A stretch of DNA of 64,000 nucleotides from Apium graveolens (Eukaryota; Streptophyta; Magnoliopsida; Apiales; Apiaceae): assembly GCF_009905375.1 (NCBI RefSeq), contig NC_133656.1, positions 232,491,111 to 232,555,110 on the forward strand. The letters run 5' to 3'. A program made the position numbers and the translations under genes. Shown here piece after piece: positions 44,003-56,900 of the stretch. Under the pieces are notes generated by a model that worked only from the letters and a program-made list of their open reading frames with translations, made no database searches and was not told the DNA's origin. The stretch's first letter is position 1. Every line of letters begins with the position of its first letter.

Positions 44003-47000
44003 ATGACGGACTCTCACGTGTTAGGTTCGTTTTCTTGTAACATAATCTTGATTTTTACATTTTTTTTATACTTGTGTTTTATGTTAATGTTCTTGATTCT
44101 TGCAACTTGATTTATTTGGGTTTTTGAGGCCATGATTGTTTGATTTTTATTTGTGTGTTTTTTGAATTGTGCATTGATTTCTTGATTATCCGTGTAAAAA
44201 ATAAAATAAATTGAATTGAAATCTTGGTGATTGGTAGGAAATTTTTAGACTTGTTTTGAATGTTCTTGTTATTGTTGATCTCTTTTTTATGTTTTTGTTG
44301 GGTTGCCTTTTGTTGAAATGTTGGGTTTTCGCAATTTTTAGCTGTTTGATAGTTCCGAGAAGGGTAGAATTGATGTCCATTTTTGTATAAATATTTCGAG
44401 ATGTAGTTGTGTTGTGTAATCATATAATAGGCCTCTTGTAGCCGTGTATGTGGTCGAATCATGTATTTTATGAGAGGCATTTGGTGTTTTTGTTCTGTTT
44501 GTGTTTAGATTGTAAGTGCACATATGAACTGTGTGTTAATATGAATGGTGTTGCATTTTGTGTGTTAATATGAATGGTGTTGCATTTTGCAAAAGGACCT
44601 TGTTATGTTGTTTTGTTCCGATGCTACAAAATTTTTAGTGTAGTGTTCTTATTTATGGTAAATATTTGATTTGTAGGTCAAATTAAGGATCTGACGTTAA
44701 ATTCCAATGGAGGAGAACGAAAAGATAGTGCGCTGGTTGTATGCTTTGGGGAACTTTTGATTGACTTTGTGCCAACAGTTGGTGGGGTTTCACTTGCAGA
44801 AGCACCTGCATTTCAAAAAGCTCCTGGTGGTGCTCCTGCTAATGTTGCTGTTGGTATATCACGGCTGGGAGGTTCTTCAGGTTTCGTAGGCAAGGTGAAC
44901 CTTGCGTTGTCCTGTTGCCTCTTTAACTGTTACTATCTATTGCGAGTACAATACACCATTACATTCTTTTGTGATATGTAACTTTTCTTATGGCGCATGT
45001 CTATTATTTTTAAGTGATCTTTACTGCTGCTCTTGTATATTCTATCTTAAGGAATTTGAAAGAAACCAACTGTTGCTGGTTTAGCAGCAGTTTTGCATGC
45101 CAGTTGTAGATACGATCTTGATAAATGTGATTACAAGGGATTATTGGTGATTAATATGAAGGAGAAAGTTCACTTTGAATGATCTTTTCTTTTTATAATT
45201 TTGTTGGATTTCTATCAGAAAACCATATTGACATTTTTTTATTATATATTATTCTGGAATACCTACCTTGCTACCCACATTGTAACTATTTTCTTTAAGT
45301 ACAAAGCCGAGCAACTTGGCAAATGTATTTGGAATTTGTATGTTACTTGCGTGGGTGCAATTTTGGCTTGAACAAATGACCTCTCCATGTAGAAATATTT
45401 GTTACCTTTTCTCCTCGTCATATAAGTTACATACTTTTATGAATATTTTGATTGCTCTTTTTTTTTTGCTGAAATGCTTATTGGTCCTGAACTGTGGAAT
45501 TCTTACCTCAGGTGGGAGATGATGAATTTGGGTACATGTTAGCTGACATGTTGAAGCAAAACAAGGTCAACAACTCTGGCATGAGATTTGACCCAGCTGC
45601 AAGGACAGCACTGGCATTTGTTACATTGCGGTCTGATGGTGAACGTGAATTTTTGTTTTTCCGTCACCCTAGTGCTGATATGCTTCTTCATGAATCAGAA
45701 CTTGACAGAGATCTAATCAAGAAAGTATGTGTTTGTTGTCTTTCTAATTTATCAATTCAAAATTTGATTGCTTGCACATAACACAGCTGCTAATTCTTCA
45801 GTTGAATTTTTTCTTAAGCAGGGTAAAGTCTTTCATTATGGTTCAATTAGTTTGATTGAAGAACCATGTAGGTCTGCTCATCTTGCTGCAATGGCAATTG
45901 CTAAAGAATCTGGAAGCATTCTCTCTTATGATCCAAATTTAAGGTTGCCGTTATGGCCGTCAGCTGATGCTGCTCGAGAGGGTATCATGAGCATATGGGA
46001 CAAGGCAGACATTATTAAGGCAAGATTTTAGATTATAGACCTAGCTGGGAATTTGGCTAAATTATAGCCATTTATATGTGGTATCAACAGTTTGGTGTGA
46101 AATTATTATGCTTTGTGGAGCTCACTTTCACTCTGTTGAATTGGCAGATAAGTGAGGATGAGATCTCATTCCTAACTGGAGGTGAAGATCCTTATGATGA
46201 CAATGTGGTGTTAACAAAGCTTTATCACTCTAATCTTAAGCTTTTGCTTGTAAGTGAAGGAGCAGAGGGTTGCAGATATTATACCAAGGTACGGGCTGTA
46301 GATCATCAAATTACCTAGTTGTGTCTATTTTTATTGATTAGTTCTTTTTTGTAACAAATATCGAAATTAAAACATGGGGATAGATTAGCAGTAAAGGTCT
46401 ATCTCCTTTCCCTTCTCTCCATGAGAAAGTCACGGGTGTAGAGTGCTAGAGGCCCTGTTTATACAACCCGCTTGCCTTTAGAAAATATCAGTAATCAAGA
46501 AATGATGTAAATAGGCAAATTGGCAACTTAAATTCGATACATAAGTAGCCCCAGAATACTTGAGATCATCTAAATGTTGCTTTTTTTCTTCCCATATGTG
46601 TTTTTTTCTGGTATGTGTGTTACTGGAATCTCTCTCTGTGTTTGATTTTCAATTCAGTTCTCTTCAGTATTAATGAGTTATGAGCCCAGCTTAAAAGAAA
46701 CTACACATTTATGCAGAAACTCAAAGGTCGAGTTGCTGGTATTAAAGTAAAACCTGTGGATACAACCGGTGCTGGTGATTCCTTTGTTGCTGGATTGCTA
46801 TACTGCTTCGCTTCTGACATGAACCTTTACCAGGTAACAATTTCTGCTGGAAAACGAGTGTTTCTTGTATTTTTTAAAGAAGTTCTCGTGTTTGATGGGA
46901 TTTAAACCTTTAGTACCTCAGCTGTTATGTCATACTTATCCTACACTCCATTAAAATCATGCTACTCTTGACGTATTACCTTTAATAGTTATTTGCTCGA

Positions 47001-47394
47001 AAATATTGCAACCATGTTAAACGATCTGGCTCAAAATATTTCATTTTGGCTAGTCCATGACTGCTAAGTGCTAAGTGACAATAGCAAGATGCATACTGTT
47101 GACTAATTTATCAGCTTTAATATCGATAACAGCGAAATCCATATCCATTGTTTTCCTGTGAGCCTTCAAGTAAATGGACAAGCATTTTGCAACATCAGCC
47201 CGCCTACAAACTTTAATCTAGTTGTTAAAAAACCTGACTTTCTATTTGGTGTTTGGCAGGATGAGAAGAAACTAAGAGACGCACTTCGTTTCGCAAATGC
47301 TTGTGGTGCTGTAACTGTAACAGAGAGAGGAGCGATCCCTGCCATGCCCACGAAGGAGGCAGTCTTGCAAATCTTGGCAAAAAATGCTGGATGA
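44003..47394 (+). CDS. FRK: Fructokinase (pfkB carbohydrate kinase, cytosolic type)
   Basis: Phosphorylates fructose to fructose 6-phosphate with ATP, feeding glycolysis and starch synthesis after sucrose cleavage. Exons: 44003-44024, 44677-44894, 45512-45724, 45822-46019, 46148-46288, 46717-46833, 47260-47394; total 347 aa, usual for the family. Landmarks: substrate-side segment [11 protein letters not shown], pfkB signature 1 around [16 protein letters not shown], substrate-lid region [11 protein letters not shown], and signature 2 DTTGAGDSF with catalytic Asp285. No transit peptide is evident, so a cytosolic location is likely. Exon 1 is only 22 bp and codes MTDSHVL plus one base. Intron 4 (46020-46147) begins GC (AAG|GCAAGA), a non-canonical but known donor; the join DIIK to ISEDE is in frame. 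Intron 1 carries a 29-bp tandem duplication at 44532. Confidence 0.95.
44532..44589. repeat. 29-bp tandem duplication in fructokinase intron 1
   Basis: TGTGTTAATATGAATGGTG starts at 44532 and 44561; the two copies are identical over the 29-bp unit. Confidence 0.9.
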
Positions 47395-48538
47395 GGAAAT
47401 GAAAGAGACCCCATGTTTCTGTATATTGTCCGGTTAAGCTAAATGTAAAATCTAAAGATTCCTGCTCTGGCAGCCAAGAAAACGCATCCGCTTCATTTTT
47501 CATTTTTGTCATATTTCCCTCTTTTTAAGATAAATTTGTAAAGAGATCCTAATAAATACCATAAACTCTGAAGCAAGGTTGTTTGCAACTTGTACAAGCC
47601 TACAAGGAAATATAGAAGGTGTAGTTGTAGTATGTCTGTATGTGTTTATATGGATACTGGGGAATCTAATGTAGCACACTGCTTTGATGCAAACAGTTGG
47701 GAAAAAAAAATATGAACTTCATATCACATAGCTCTTCCTGTTTTTCACTTTGACTGCTTTCTGTAAAGCAAACTCTTGTTATTTGAAATTATATCATCTC
47801 TCATAAATTTAAGGAATTTGTCTGGAACAAACTATTGTTGTAATATATGATTGTGCGTGTACATTAGGATTTTTAGTATTTATTCATGGGGCTATATCTA
47901 TATAAATATATTTTTTAATTTCTCGCAATATGATTGCCACTAGTAATCGTTTGTCTTGGAACATCTATATTCTTTTATTCAAATGCTAGCAAGCAATTAT
48001 TTTTTTTATCTTATAAATATTTGCCCCAAATGAGGCCGTGAACAGAATGTTGATAACTAGCTGCGGAAAATATAAATTTTGAACTAATGCTCTTTTTTTT
48101 TGACAAGAATGCCCTCTTTTTCTAAAGATAATATAATGCATTCAAACCGCACTTTATACTGGTTTTATTAATTTTTTTACTCTCTTCATCTCACAATGTG
48201 TAGTTCTTATGTTCAACACAGTATTTTAAATATATTTAACTAAATGATAATTTCACAAGCTTTTTATATTTTCTCTTTATAGACCAAACGTTAAATTAGT
48301 TTTATTTTAATTTTTTTAAATATTTTTTAAAATAATTTTTAATCAACAGGCCTAAGCGGGGGAGTATAAACGAATTAAAGTGTTGGAGATGGAGATGTTG
48401 TGGGTAATTAATTAGTAGACATTGTTTTGAAACGCACACACTGGGGGTCATATCTTACGGCGAATTTGACGCACGGCGAAGTGATCTCGTGCCGGAGTTA
48501 ATAAGTTGAAGACGACGACGACGACGACGAGATCTGAA
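47395..48538. other. Spacer between fructokinase and the coiled-coil gene
   Basis: AT-rich with no gene. The last part is the 5' leader of the next gene and includes a short GAC trinucleotide run at about 48510-48530. Confidence 0.5.
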
Positions 48539-51500
48539 ATGTCTACCGACAATAATAATGTGAAGAATCAAAATGCAACACCTCCACCACCTCCACCTGA
48601 GATCGGCCCTGACGGTCTTCCTAGAGAATCTTCCGTCATTTCCTACACTGAGAAGGTCTCCTCTCTCTCTCTCTCTCTATCATGATTACAAATTACAGTT
48701 TAAGTTTATATTTCATTTCGAATTATTATACTCTCTCTCTCTCGTGATTACAAATTACAGTTCAAGTTCATATTTCAATTCATAAAATTATACTCTCTCT
48801 CTCTCTCTCTCATTCTCGTGTATAGATTGCACTGCTAGTGACTTATTCGGTATGATCATTTGATGTAACTACTCTTTGTTGTTTCAGATTATCGAGGAAG
48901 AGCAACTTCAATTGAGAAAGTGAGTAGCAGTATTTTTCCTTTTTTGATCTACTTCTTATCCATATTCTCGATTTTCATTTTTATAACTGTACTTTCTCTT
49001 CTTATGAAATTGTGATTTGATTTTCTCTAACTTCTAATGTAATACGTTGAGGAGCAGCTAGCTAGGTAAATTAGTTGATAGTACTGAATCCTGCATTACT
49101 TTAAATTGTAAATTCACGTTGTTTTTATGATTTTTGAGATTCTACCTCTGTAGGATTTGGTTTACATAGGACTCTTACGGATTATATGGAATGAGGGGAG
49201 ACTTAGTACCTTAAAGTCGGAAATTTGTAGATATTTGCATCCGAGGCTGGAGCCATATTGCAAACTAGAATTTGCAGAAATTTCAAAACACTCAACCAAT
49301 ATGAGGTCTCATTGCCCCAAACTAAGTATGATGTAGTTGTCCTTGAACGCCAGGCTTGCTTGTATGTGAAAAGTACTGGTGATATTAAATTATATTCCTT
49401 AATTTTCCTTTATGCCTTCGCTAAGGTCTATAGAACAGTCTTGTTTAAAGATATATAGTTTGTTCTATATTGATCAACATATGACATATTATTCTCCGTC
49501 CATCTCCTTATAATACCAGAGAACGTGTTTGCTAAGTGCATCTTTATTCTCCACTTGTCAATTTATTATGTGTGCCTTAACTGGATACCTTTCAGATATA
49601 TCGACGAAAATTATTCTAAAATTCGTGATGTTGAAAAAGAGCTTACCAATCTTAACATGGAGATGAAACTTACAGCTGGACCAAAAAAGGCAGGTTAGTG
49701 TACTTCCTCGGTAATCTTACAAATTTGTTATTATTTTAATTGTTTTAATAATCACAGTAAGTGATCAATTTTGTTTTCCACCATGTATATTCTTTAGCAC
49801 TTGAACACATGAGAAAGAAAATTGAAATGTCAACTGAGAAGATTCGTCTTGCTAAGCTGAAGGAAGAACAAGCTCGGAAGGTCCGTCTCTTTCAGTTGAC
49901 TCGAGAATGCTTATCCTATTTAGTATCGACTTTACTATTCATTTCTATAATAAAACAACTTATCACTTATTAATGTTCAAATTTTAATTAGCATTTTTGA
50001 CATTTGATGGTGATCATATTTGGAGTCTTGCTATACTGAATGCTGTTGATTTAGTCACTTACTCCAGACCTTATCCTTTTCTCTTTTTGATCCTTGAATA
50101 AATTATAATTCACTACAGTTTGGAAAGTATTCGTTTATGATATATAATTGTTGTAATGTTTTTTGTACAAACATAAAAAGTTCATTCTCTCTGTATCTCT
50201 AATATTCAGCATTTAATCTTGAGCACTCGACCAACAAGAAGAGTTTAATAATCACAGTGGTTTTGTATTTAATTTTTTTTATCATATTGTATATTGTATA
50301 TTGTTAGAACGTTTCTAAAATAATACAACTGAAACCTGAAATCGACATTTGCATTGTAATACTAAGCCACGTTGAGCTACATCTGGCTCTATGCCCCTAT
50401 CCAAGGTGGCCATATGGTGACAGCCAGGTGAAGAAAGAATATAATAGCCATCCAGATTTTAGCTTTCTACTATAAAATGAACTAACCTACACTTCCCCTA
50501 CTTCAGCAAAACAAAGTTCAGAGTTAATTATATATTTTTAGATTTGTGATGTTGAAATGTGCTTCCCATTATTCTCCCACCGCTAAAAAATGGATAATAA
50601 CTTTAGACTTATATAAGAGTTGTGTTTTGGCTGATTTTCATTTTTAATATGTTTTCTTTTAGGTACATTCTTTTGTTTTTGGTTAATAAAACTTTCCACA
50701 AAGTAATACAAATAACATATTCATTACTGCATATGTTACATTAAATCAGGAAAAACTTTAACTAATTAAATTCTTTGGAACTTGATATGTCAGTACTCAA
50801 GAGTAAAGATTTAATTAGACATGTACTGTGAGTAGACATTTAACTTCATATATAGCACTTATAGTTTGCGTCTCTGTTATTTTACAAAGAAGGATCATTT
50901 TAAGACTTGAACTATGCTGGTTGTGTAGTATATCCACTGGTACAGCTTACATAAGGTGTTGCTTCCTGTAGGCATTGGAAGAAGCAACAAAAGCTGTCAA
51001 GGATGAGGAAGCAATAAAGCAGAACCTGTGTGAAGACTTAAATCGTCTGGTATATGATTTAGTATATTTTGAAATGACTTGATTTGAAGCTCCAGTGTGT
51101 TTGCTAATATTGATTCTGTATTTCATGACACAATTAACCTTTATAGGTTCAAGAAAGTAATAATACCCAATTTGAAAGACTCGGAGAATTAAAAAGAAGA
51201 TTAGAGGCTTTAAATCCAGGCAGATCAACCAACATCTCTCATGTAAGTAACTTTTCAATTTTTGCATGCGATGTGTCCTCTGATTTTGATTCTTATTAGC
51301 ATGTGAAGATAAACAATTATCTTAAAGATTTTATGTTCAGGAAGTTCTCTCACTTGCGGATGTTTTCATATACTAAAAGTTATGTGTGTGAAATTTTTTC
51401 ACTGCAACAAACCCTTAATTTTTTTTGGGGCACTGGTATAAATGTTATATACTATCATCATTAAGTCTTCAACAGTTGTTTCATAAAAAATTGATAAAGT

Positions 51501-52090
51501 ATGCATTCATCTTTAATATTGTAATACTACGGTTTTTTTAAAATCTTGGTACTTGGTAGAAGGTATCTTTCTGCAGCTGCTTAGCCTGCTTAAGCAGACA
51601 TTAAGAAATATCAGTAATTTTTAAAACACTATTAACTGTGAAAGTGCATTCACCTGGATAGTAATTTGACTGTGCTACAAAACTGTTTTTTATTATCAAA
51701 AGAATTGAGACCTTCTGACTACCAATTTATTAACATTTTAAGTTGCTTGGGTGTGCGTTATCGGTGAATGTGGTAAAAAGTACCATAATTGTTGTTAAAT
51801 TATATTAATAGGACGGGAGTCATATACAGAGTGCTACAGCTCCTGTTGCAGTATTAGCTCATAATTCACTGGAGACATCTGCGGGATCATCGCCTGGCAA
51901 TCTGCCTAATCAAGGAAATGTTGGGAGTCCTGTAGTGACAAATGGCCAGAATCAACAACCTCATGTTGATGGTGAAGGAAGGAAGAAGAAAAATGTAGGC
52001 CAAGGACGAGGAAGAGTTGGAGCAGTACCAAAGGGTAGAGGACAGCCTGGCTGGACAGGGGCTGGGTTTGATGTAGATGGCAGAAGCTGA
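48539..52090 (+). CDS. Coiled-coil protein of a conserved plant family (RAB6-interacting golgin-like annotation)
   Basis: Exons: 48539-48655, 48888-48919, 49596-49693, 49798-49880, 50972-51049, 51147-51242, 51812-52090; all GT-AG and in phase, 260 aa. The N-terminus has a Pro run (PPPPPP) followed by EIGPDGLPRESSVISYTEK. Residues about 38-165 are highly charged with heptad-like Leu/Ile spacing (EEEQLQLRKYI, KAALEHMRKKIEM, LGELKRRLEAL) and should form a long coiled coil. The C-terminal 80 residues are low-complexity, ending in a Gly/Arg/Lys-rich basic region (GRGRVGAVPKGRG). Plant homologues are sometimes labelled RAB6-interacting golgin, but that label is from memory and no catalytic motif is visible. 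Function remains unknown. Confidence 0.85.
48656..48813. repeat. CT microsatellite clusters at the start of intron 1 of the coiled-coil gene
   Basis: Three CT runs (about 48658-48678, 48731-48742 and 48793-48811). The first begins within the 5' splice site. The intervening TTACAAATTACAGTT.AAGTT segments are duplicated. Confidence 0.9.
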
Positions 52091-52586
52091 TATGAATAAC
52101 TTTCTTGTAGCGAAAGTGTGAGATACAAGACTGACTGTCTGAAGTTACATCAACAGTATTTTCTCAGCTGTGCTTTTTTGTTGCAAAAAATATAAACCAT
52201 AGGTGTACAAATTATTTCAATATATTTACCTGTTCATGACCACTCTTTGTTTCAAATGATAAAAATCCATGACCTTGCGAGTTTTGTGAGAACTATGAAA
52301 TGAAGTTAACATATAATATGAAATCTATGAAATGAACATATATCAACATCCATGTGAAAAAATGTTTCCTGACGTATCAACATAATTTGATCTATTCGTT
52401 AAAGTTTATTTTTGGGTTCGCGTGTTTACGTGCACATGCTAAATATGAAAATTTATATAAATTTAACTTATCTTGATTGGTCAAGTTTTGTGCATACAGG
52501 GTCGATCACTATTAAAAATTATTAACCAAATTAAAAGGAGCTAGACCTCTAAATTTACGTGATTAGCATGTGCCCTGGGCCACATA
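52091..52586. other. 3' flank of the coiled-coil gene
   Basis: Probable 3' UTR to about 52220, then AT-rich sequence. Nothing else is recognised. Confidence 0.4.
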
Positions 52587-53376
52587 TAGACCCGATAACA
52601 TTTCGTACCGTGTACAAACGTTTCGTGTCAAAAATCTTAAACCCCAATCCAACCCGAATTTACATTCGTGTACCAATTTCCCATACTAACCTGAAATCAA
52701 TATTATTCGTATTTACCTGTTTGATATATGAAAGTACTCGAATTACATACAATAAAAAATTAAATATCAAATGGTATAAAAATCACTAGCTAACTAAGGC
52801 TCCGCTTGGGAGTGCTGTGTTGTGAGAAAAAATGCTGTCAAGAAAATTAGATTACTGTTTGGTATTTTTTTTAATTTATGCATAATTTGAGATATAATAT
52901 ATAAAAATAATATTTTTGAGAAAGTTTGATGGTGAAACCGATAACTACTTCTTGCAAAAGCTGAAAACAGCTTTTTTCAAAAACAAGGGGGATATGCTTT
53001 TGTTAACAATATCTTTTAGACCAAAAACGCTTTTCCAGACAATAGTTTTTAAAATTTACCAAACACCTTTGTGACAGTTTTTCAGTAAAAAGCTGTTGTA
53101 CCCGCCTGCAACAACAATACCAAACATGACCTAAATAATCCCAAATAGTAAATAAACAAGTTTTGTATCGAAATACATAAAACTAGTAAAAATATTTATT
53201 TATTTATCTCGTGTACTTTCGTTTCGGGTCGCGTACCTATATTGAAAAACTAAATACAACACAAAATATATTCATGTTTTCTCGTATTTGTGTACCAAAT
53301 TTTCGCACCAAAATACTAGTTATTCGTGTCATTTCATACCGTGTTCACGTATCATATACCAAAATTACCGGCTCTA
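52587..53376. mobile_element. Possible hAT-type element split by a Tourist MITE
   Basis: The left end TAGACCCGATAACATTTCGTA and the inverted right end TAGAGCCGGTAATTTTGGTA match imperfectly. Both arms contain dispersed TTCGTGT/CGTGTAC motifs in opposite orientation. The flanking 8-mers (GCCACATA and GACACTAA) agree only partly. A Tourist-type MITE (52798-53131) interrupts it. Confidence 0.5.
52798..53131. mobile_element. Tourist-like (PIF/Harbinger) MITE
   Basis: 334 bp flanked by TAA on both sides, the usual 3-bp target of this group. Ends are GGCTCCGCTTGGGAGTGCTG and, inverted, GGTCATGTTTGGTATTGTTG, an imperfect match. AAAAGCTG/CAGCTTTT motifs lie inside both arms. Confidence 0.7.
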
Positions 53377-53986
53377 GACACTAAAAAAACCAATATTTCA
53401 AATATTATTCATATGGTAAAACTATTTTCAAAAGGTCCTGCAGCTTACAATATACATGTACCTTTTATTTTAACATGTAATGATTATGATTAAATTTAAA
53501 ATTTGTTCTATAGAAAGAAAAAATTATTTACAAAACTACATAAAATTATGCCATAATTTATACATATAAATTAAATATAAGCTTAGCTAAATATGTACCA
53601 ATGTCCAATCTCTGTAAATGTTCATTAATGCTATAAATCTTCTTCATCTCTATTTTTATTTCTGATTATGTACCCAATTCCCATAATCATCTCAGGGCTC
53701 AATCACATGTATATCTAATAATCTGCCTAGTTTTTCCACAATTTATGCTGAATAAACTTGGCACACAAGATAAAATGATTTCAGAATTTTAACATTCAAT
53801 GCCTCACAAGTATTTTTCTGCTCAAAACTTTTTTCAGACAATTCTCACATGAGTACCAAAATCTTAAAAACAAAGTAATAAACCAGTCAAAAACGCACAA
53901 GTACCAAACACATCCCCTGTTGAAGCTGGAGCTCTCTGGTATGTGCTAATTTAGATGCATCAGTTCAACATCAAAATCTAGACTAA

Positions 53987-56900
53987 TTAGTTCACGTCCA
54001 CCAGTTCAACATCAAAAACAAGCCACGAGTTTGGTGGTATGGATGCACCAGCACCTTTACTCCCATAGCTGCATCAAGGAACACCATGGGTAAGGTGTAT
54101 AAGTATAATACTTAACAAGCATAATTAGCAATACGTGTAAAACTCTAACATTGTTAATCTATTATGTCAGTGAGATTAATAGTTAATCAATACTGGATAA
54201 GGTGGGAACAATGTAATCTTGTCTTTTATGCATTATTTCTTGCAGATATACACATGTATAAAATACGGACTTTTGCTTAACTTGGTGATCAAGTTAGAAA
54301 TGAAAATAACTGGACATAAACTTAACTCTGTTTATATGCTAATACTAAATACCCTTAAACACCTCAATGAAGGTACAATGTACTTTGCATCTCCTCTGAA
54401 ATCTATATACCAATGAAACATGCAAATAATAACATACCCCATAGCTGGCGGAATTGTAAGTCTTCTTTTGTCACCAACACGCATACCTGATGAAAATAAA
54501 TAAAAAGTAAAACTGAAGAGTTCGTACATAATTTATTAACAGAAGATTAAACAATAAAAATCAACAATTAAGTGTTTATAGTGGTGGTAAAGAGATTACT
54601 AATGCAAAATGTTTTAAACATAAAAACCAAACAAATAAAAATAAGTGATTACCCTGCACTCCAACATCCCATCCTGTAATCACTTGTCCTACACCTGTAG
54701 ACACCAGTAAAAAATAGACAATAGTTCAGAAAACAGAAAGAGATTGCACATTTACAGCATCACGTATTAAGCTTGAATATACCTAGGCGGAACTTGAATG
54801 GAGCTCTGCCAACATTCGAATCAAATATCTTGCCATTCTTCTTGAGCTTACCGGTGTACTGTACACTTACCTGAAAAGGCAGGTACATTTCAGTATCACC
54901 AATCATACTCGAGTTTGCAAGAAACTGATTACGCCACTATATTACATTAAATCATTCACATATTATGTATGAAGGTGTCTGCACATGGATTTCCCACTAT
55001 AACAATTTTTACTCTGTACAAAGAATATCACGCGATGCACTGAAATGGTACTTGTTGCAATTAAGAACACAACAGCTACCCGTTGCAGTTAGGACACAAC
55101 TTTGAAAGAAACAAAGTTTTCCACTCTTCCCATATCATAATTATCAAAATACAGTAAGTATCTAGTTTTTTTTTGCTAATTCTGTAAGTATTATAATTAT
55201 CAAAATACAGCACAGCACTAACAAATTACAGAGGTTTAAATTCACCTTTTTTCCACGAACTGCTTTCCTCCCATCTGGTTTACCCATTCCCAACTCCTGA
55301 ATCACTAATCCATTAGGGAAGGTCCTTTCTTGAACTGGCTTGACTTCATTTTTTTCCTTAATGTTCGTATTAGACACATTGTTTTCAGAAGGAGTCTGCA
55401 ATACATTTTCCTCAGCTACACTATCCTGCTTCTTGTTCTTTTTCTTCTTTTTCTTCTCCCTATAAAAATGTCAACGCTCAGCAACACAGGAAAGACATTG
55501 GCAAAGCATGTTAAAAACATGCAAAATACTGATTTTACAAACATTAGGTATTACAGCCAACTGTGAGCATTAGCTTGTGTAAACTAAGAAATATATAATT
55601 ATTAACAGTATCAATCACATAAAGCAGATGTTGCTATGCAATTTCGAGAAAATCATGAAATTGCAACAGCTACGTATTCTTAATAAGCATAATTGCAAAT
55701 GTAGGGTTTTATATAACAAGCTCAAGTAGCAGTTTAAAGCTCTACAACAGCTAACACCCATTAAAAAGCACGTGCAAGATAAAGGAAAGGATCTTGGAAG
55801 AGGCAGCGGACTTGATCTCAATGATCTAAGAATGTACAGGCTAGCAATTATTCAGATTGTATGTATTTTTTAATATTGTTAGCACAAGGAACAAACACAG
55901 ATGTGGCTATTCACTTTCCGGAAGAACATGAATTTAATAGCTACTTATTACTGCATCACACAGCAATCTAACTTGTTGAGGATAGTACAGTACTAGCAAT
56001 TAATTAGCGAGGAATTATATAACAGGTCTCATACAGTCACATAAGTTAAGAAACTGCAAGCAGATATATGACGACTATAGCCTACTTTAACATTGCCCTG
56101 ATCAAGTTCATATCCCCCCCAAGAATCACAAGATATTAGTAGCTTCTATTTTTCTAAGAGAACATAGTACTTACCTTCCACTGGGTAGCACCTCGCTCTT
56201 ATTTTCAATTGCCGCTGCCTGATTTACATCAGTGGTGGTTACTTCATCAGGTAGGACAGCAACATCGCTTTCTTTGACAGAGTCTTGAACATTTTCTTCT
56301 CTATCCCTTATTTTCTTCTTCTTGTTTTTCCTAGCTTGTTTATCATTGATTATATGGTTGGTAGATCCTCCCAACGACTGGCCAACTTCTCTAATTATAT
56401 GGCACAAAGAGAAAAGGCCAACTTAGCAAGCTCGAAGGAGAATGACTACAAACATGAATAGTTGCATACTAATATACATATACTATATATATATATCTAA
56501 AAAAATGCACTACGAAAAGATGGTCTCACCTCATCTGATCCCTATCTTCAGCAATAGAATGAATCTTTCTTTTTGTGCTTTTCACATTAGCATCATTATC
56601 CTTTCCCTTCTTTCCTGTAGCTTTCTCTTCTACTTTCTTTTCTTCGATATTCTGGACAGAAGCTTCTTTCTTACCTGATATCGGAAAGCCATCTTCATCT
56701 TCACTTTCCATTACTGGACTTCCATTACCACTCTTGACAGCAATTTGTTTCTGAGAATTTTCATTGTCATCAGACCCACATGACTTGCTTTTTTTCTTTC
56801 TAGGCTGTGACGCATCATTTTCTTTCACAGGTTCCTCATCATCATTGATCTCCTCAATCCTCACTGCACAAATAAGCAAAACACAGGTGAGTTCAAGTAG

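Noticed and set aside
44112..44523. Minus-strand open frames opposite fructokinase intron 1.
   Set aside because: They arise from a T-rich intron read on the other strand (Lys/Asn-rich translation) with no domain.
48539..52090. Assigning the coiled-coil gene to the DUF662 family, which also carries a golgin label.
   Set aside because: The motifs of that family as I recall them are not present; the match is to a different coiled-coil family, so no firm symbol was given.
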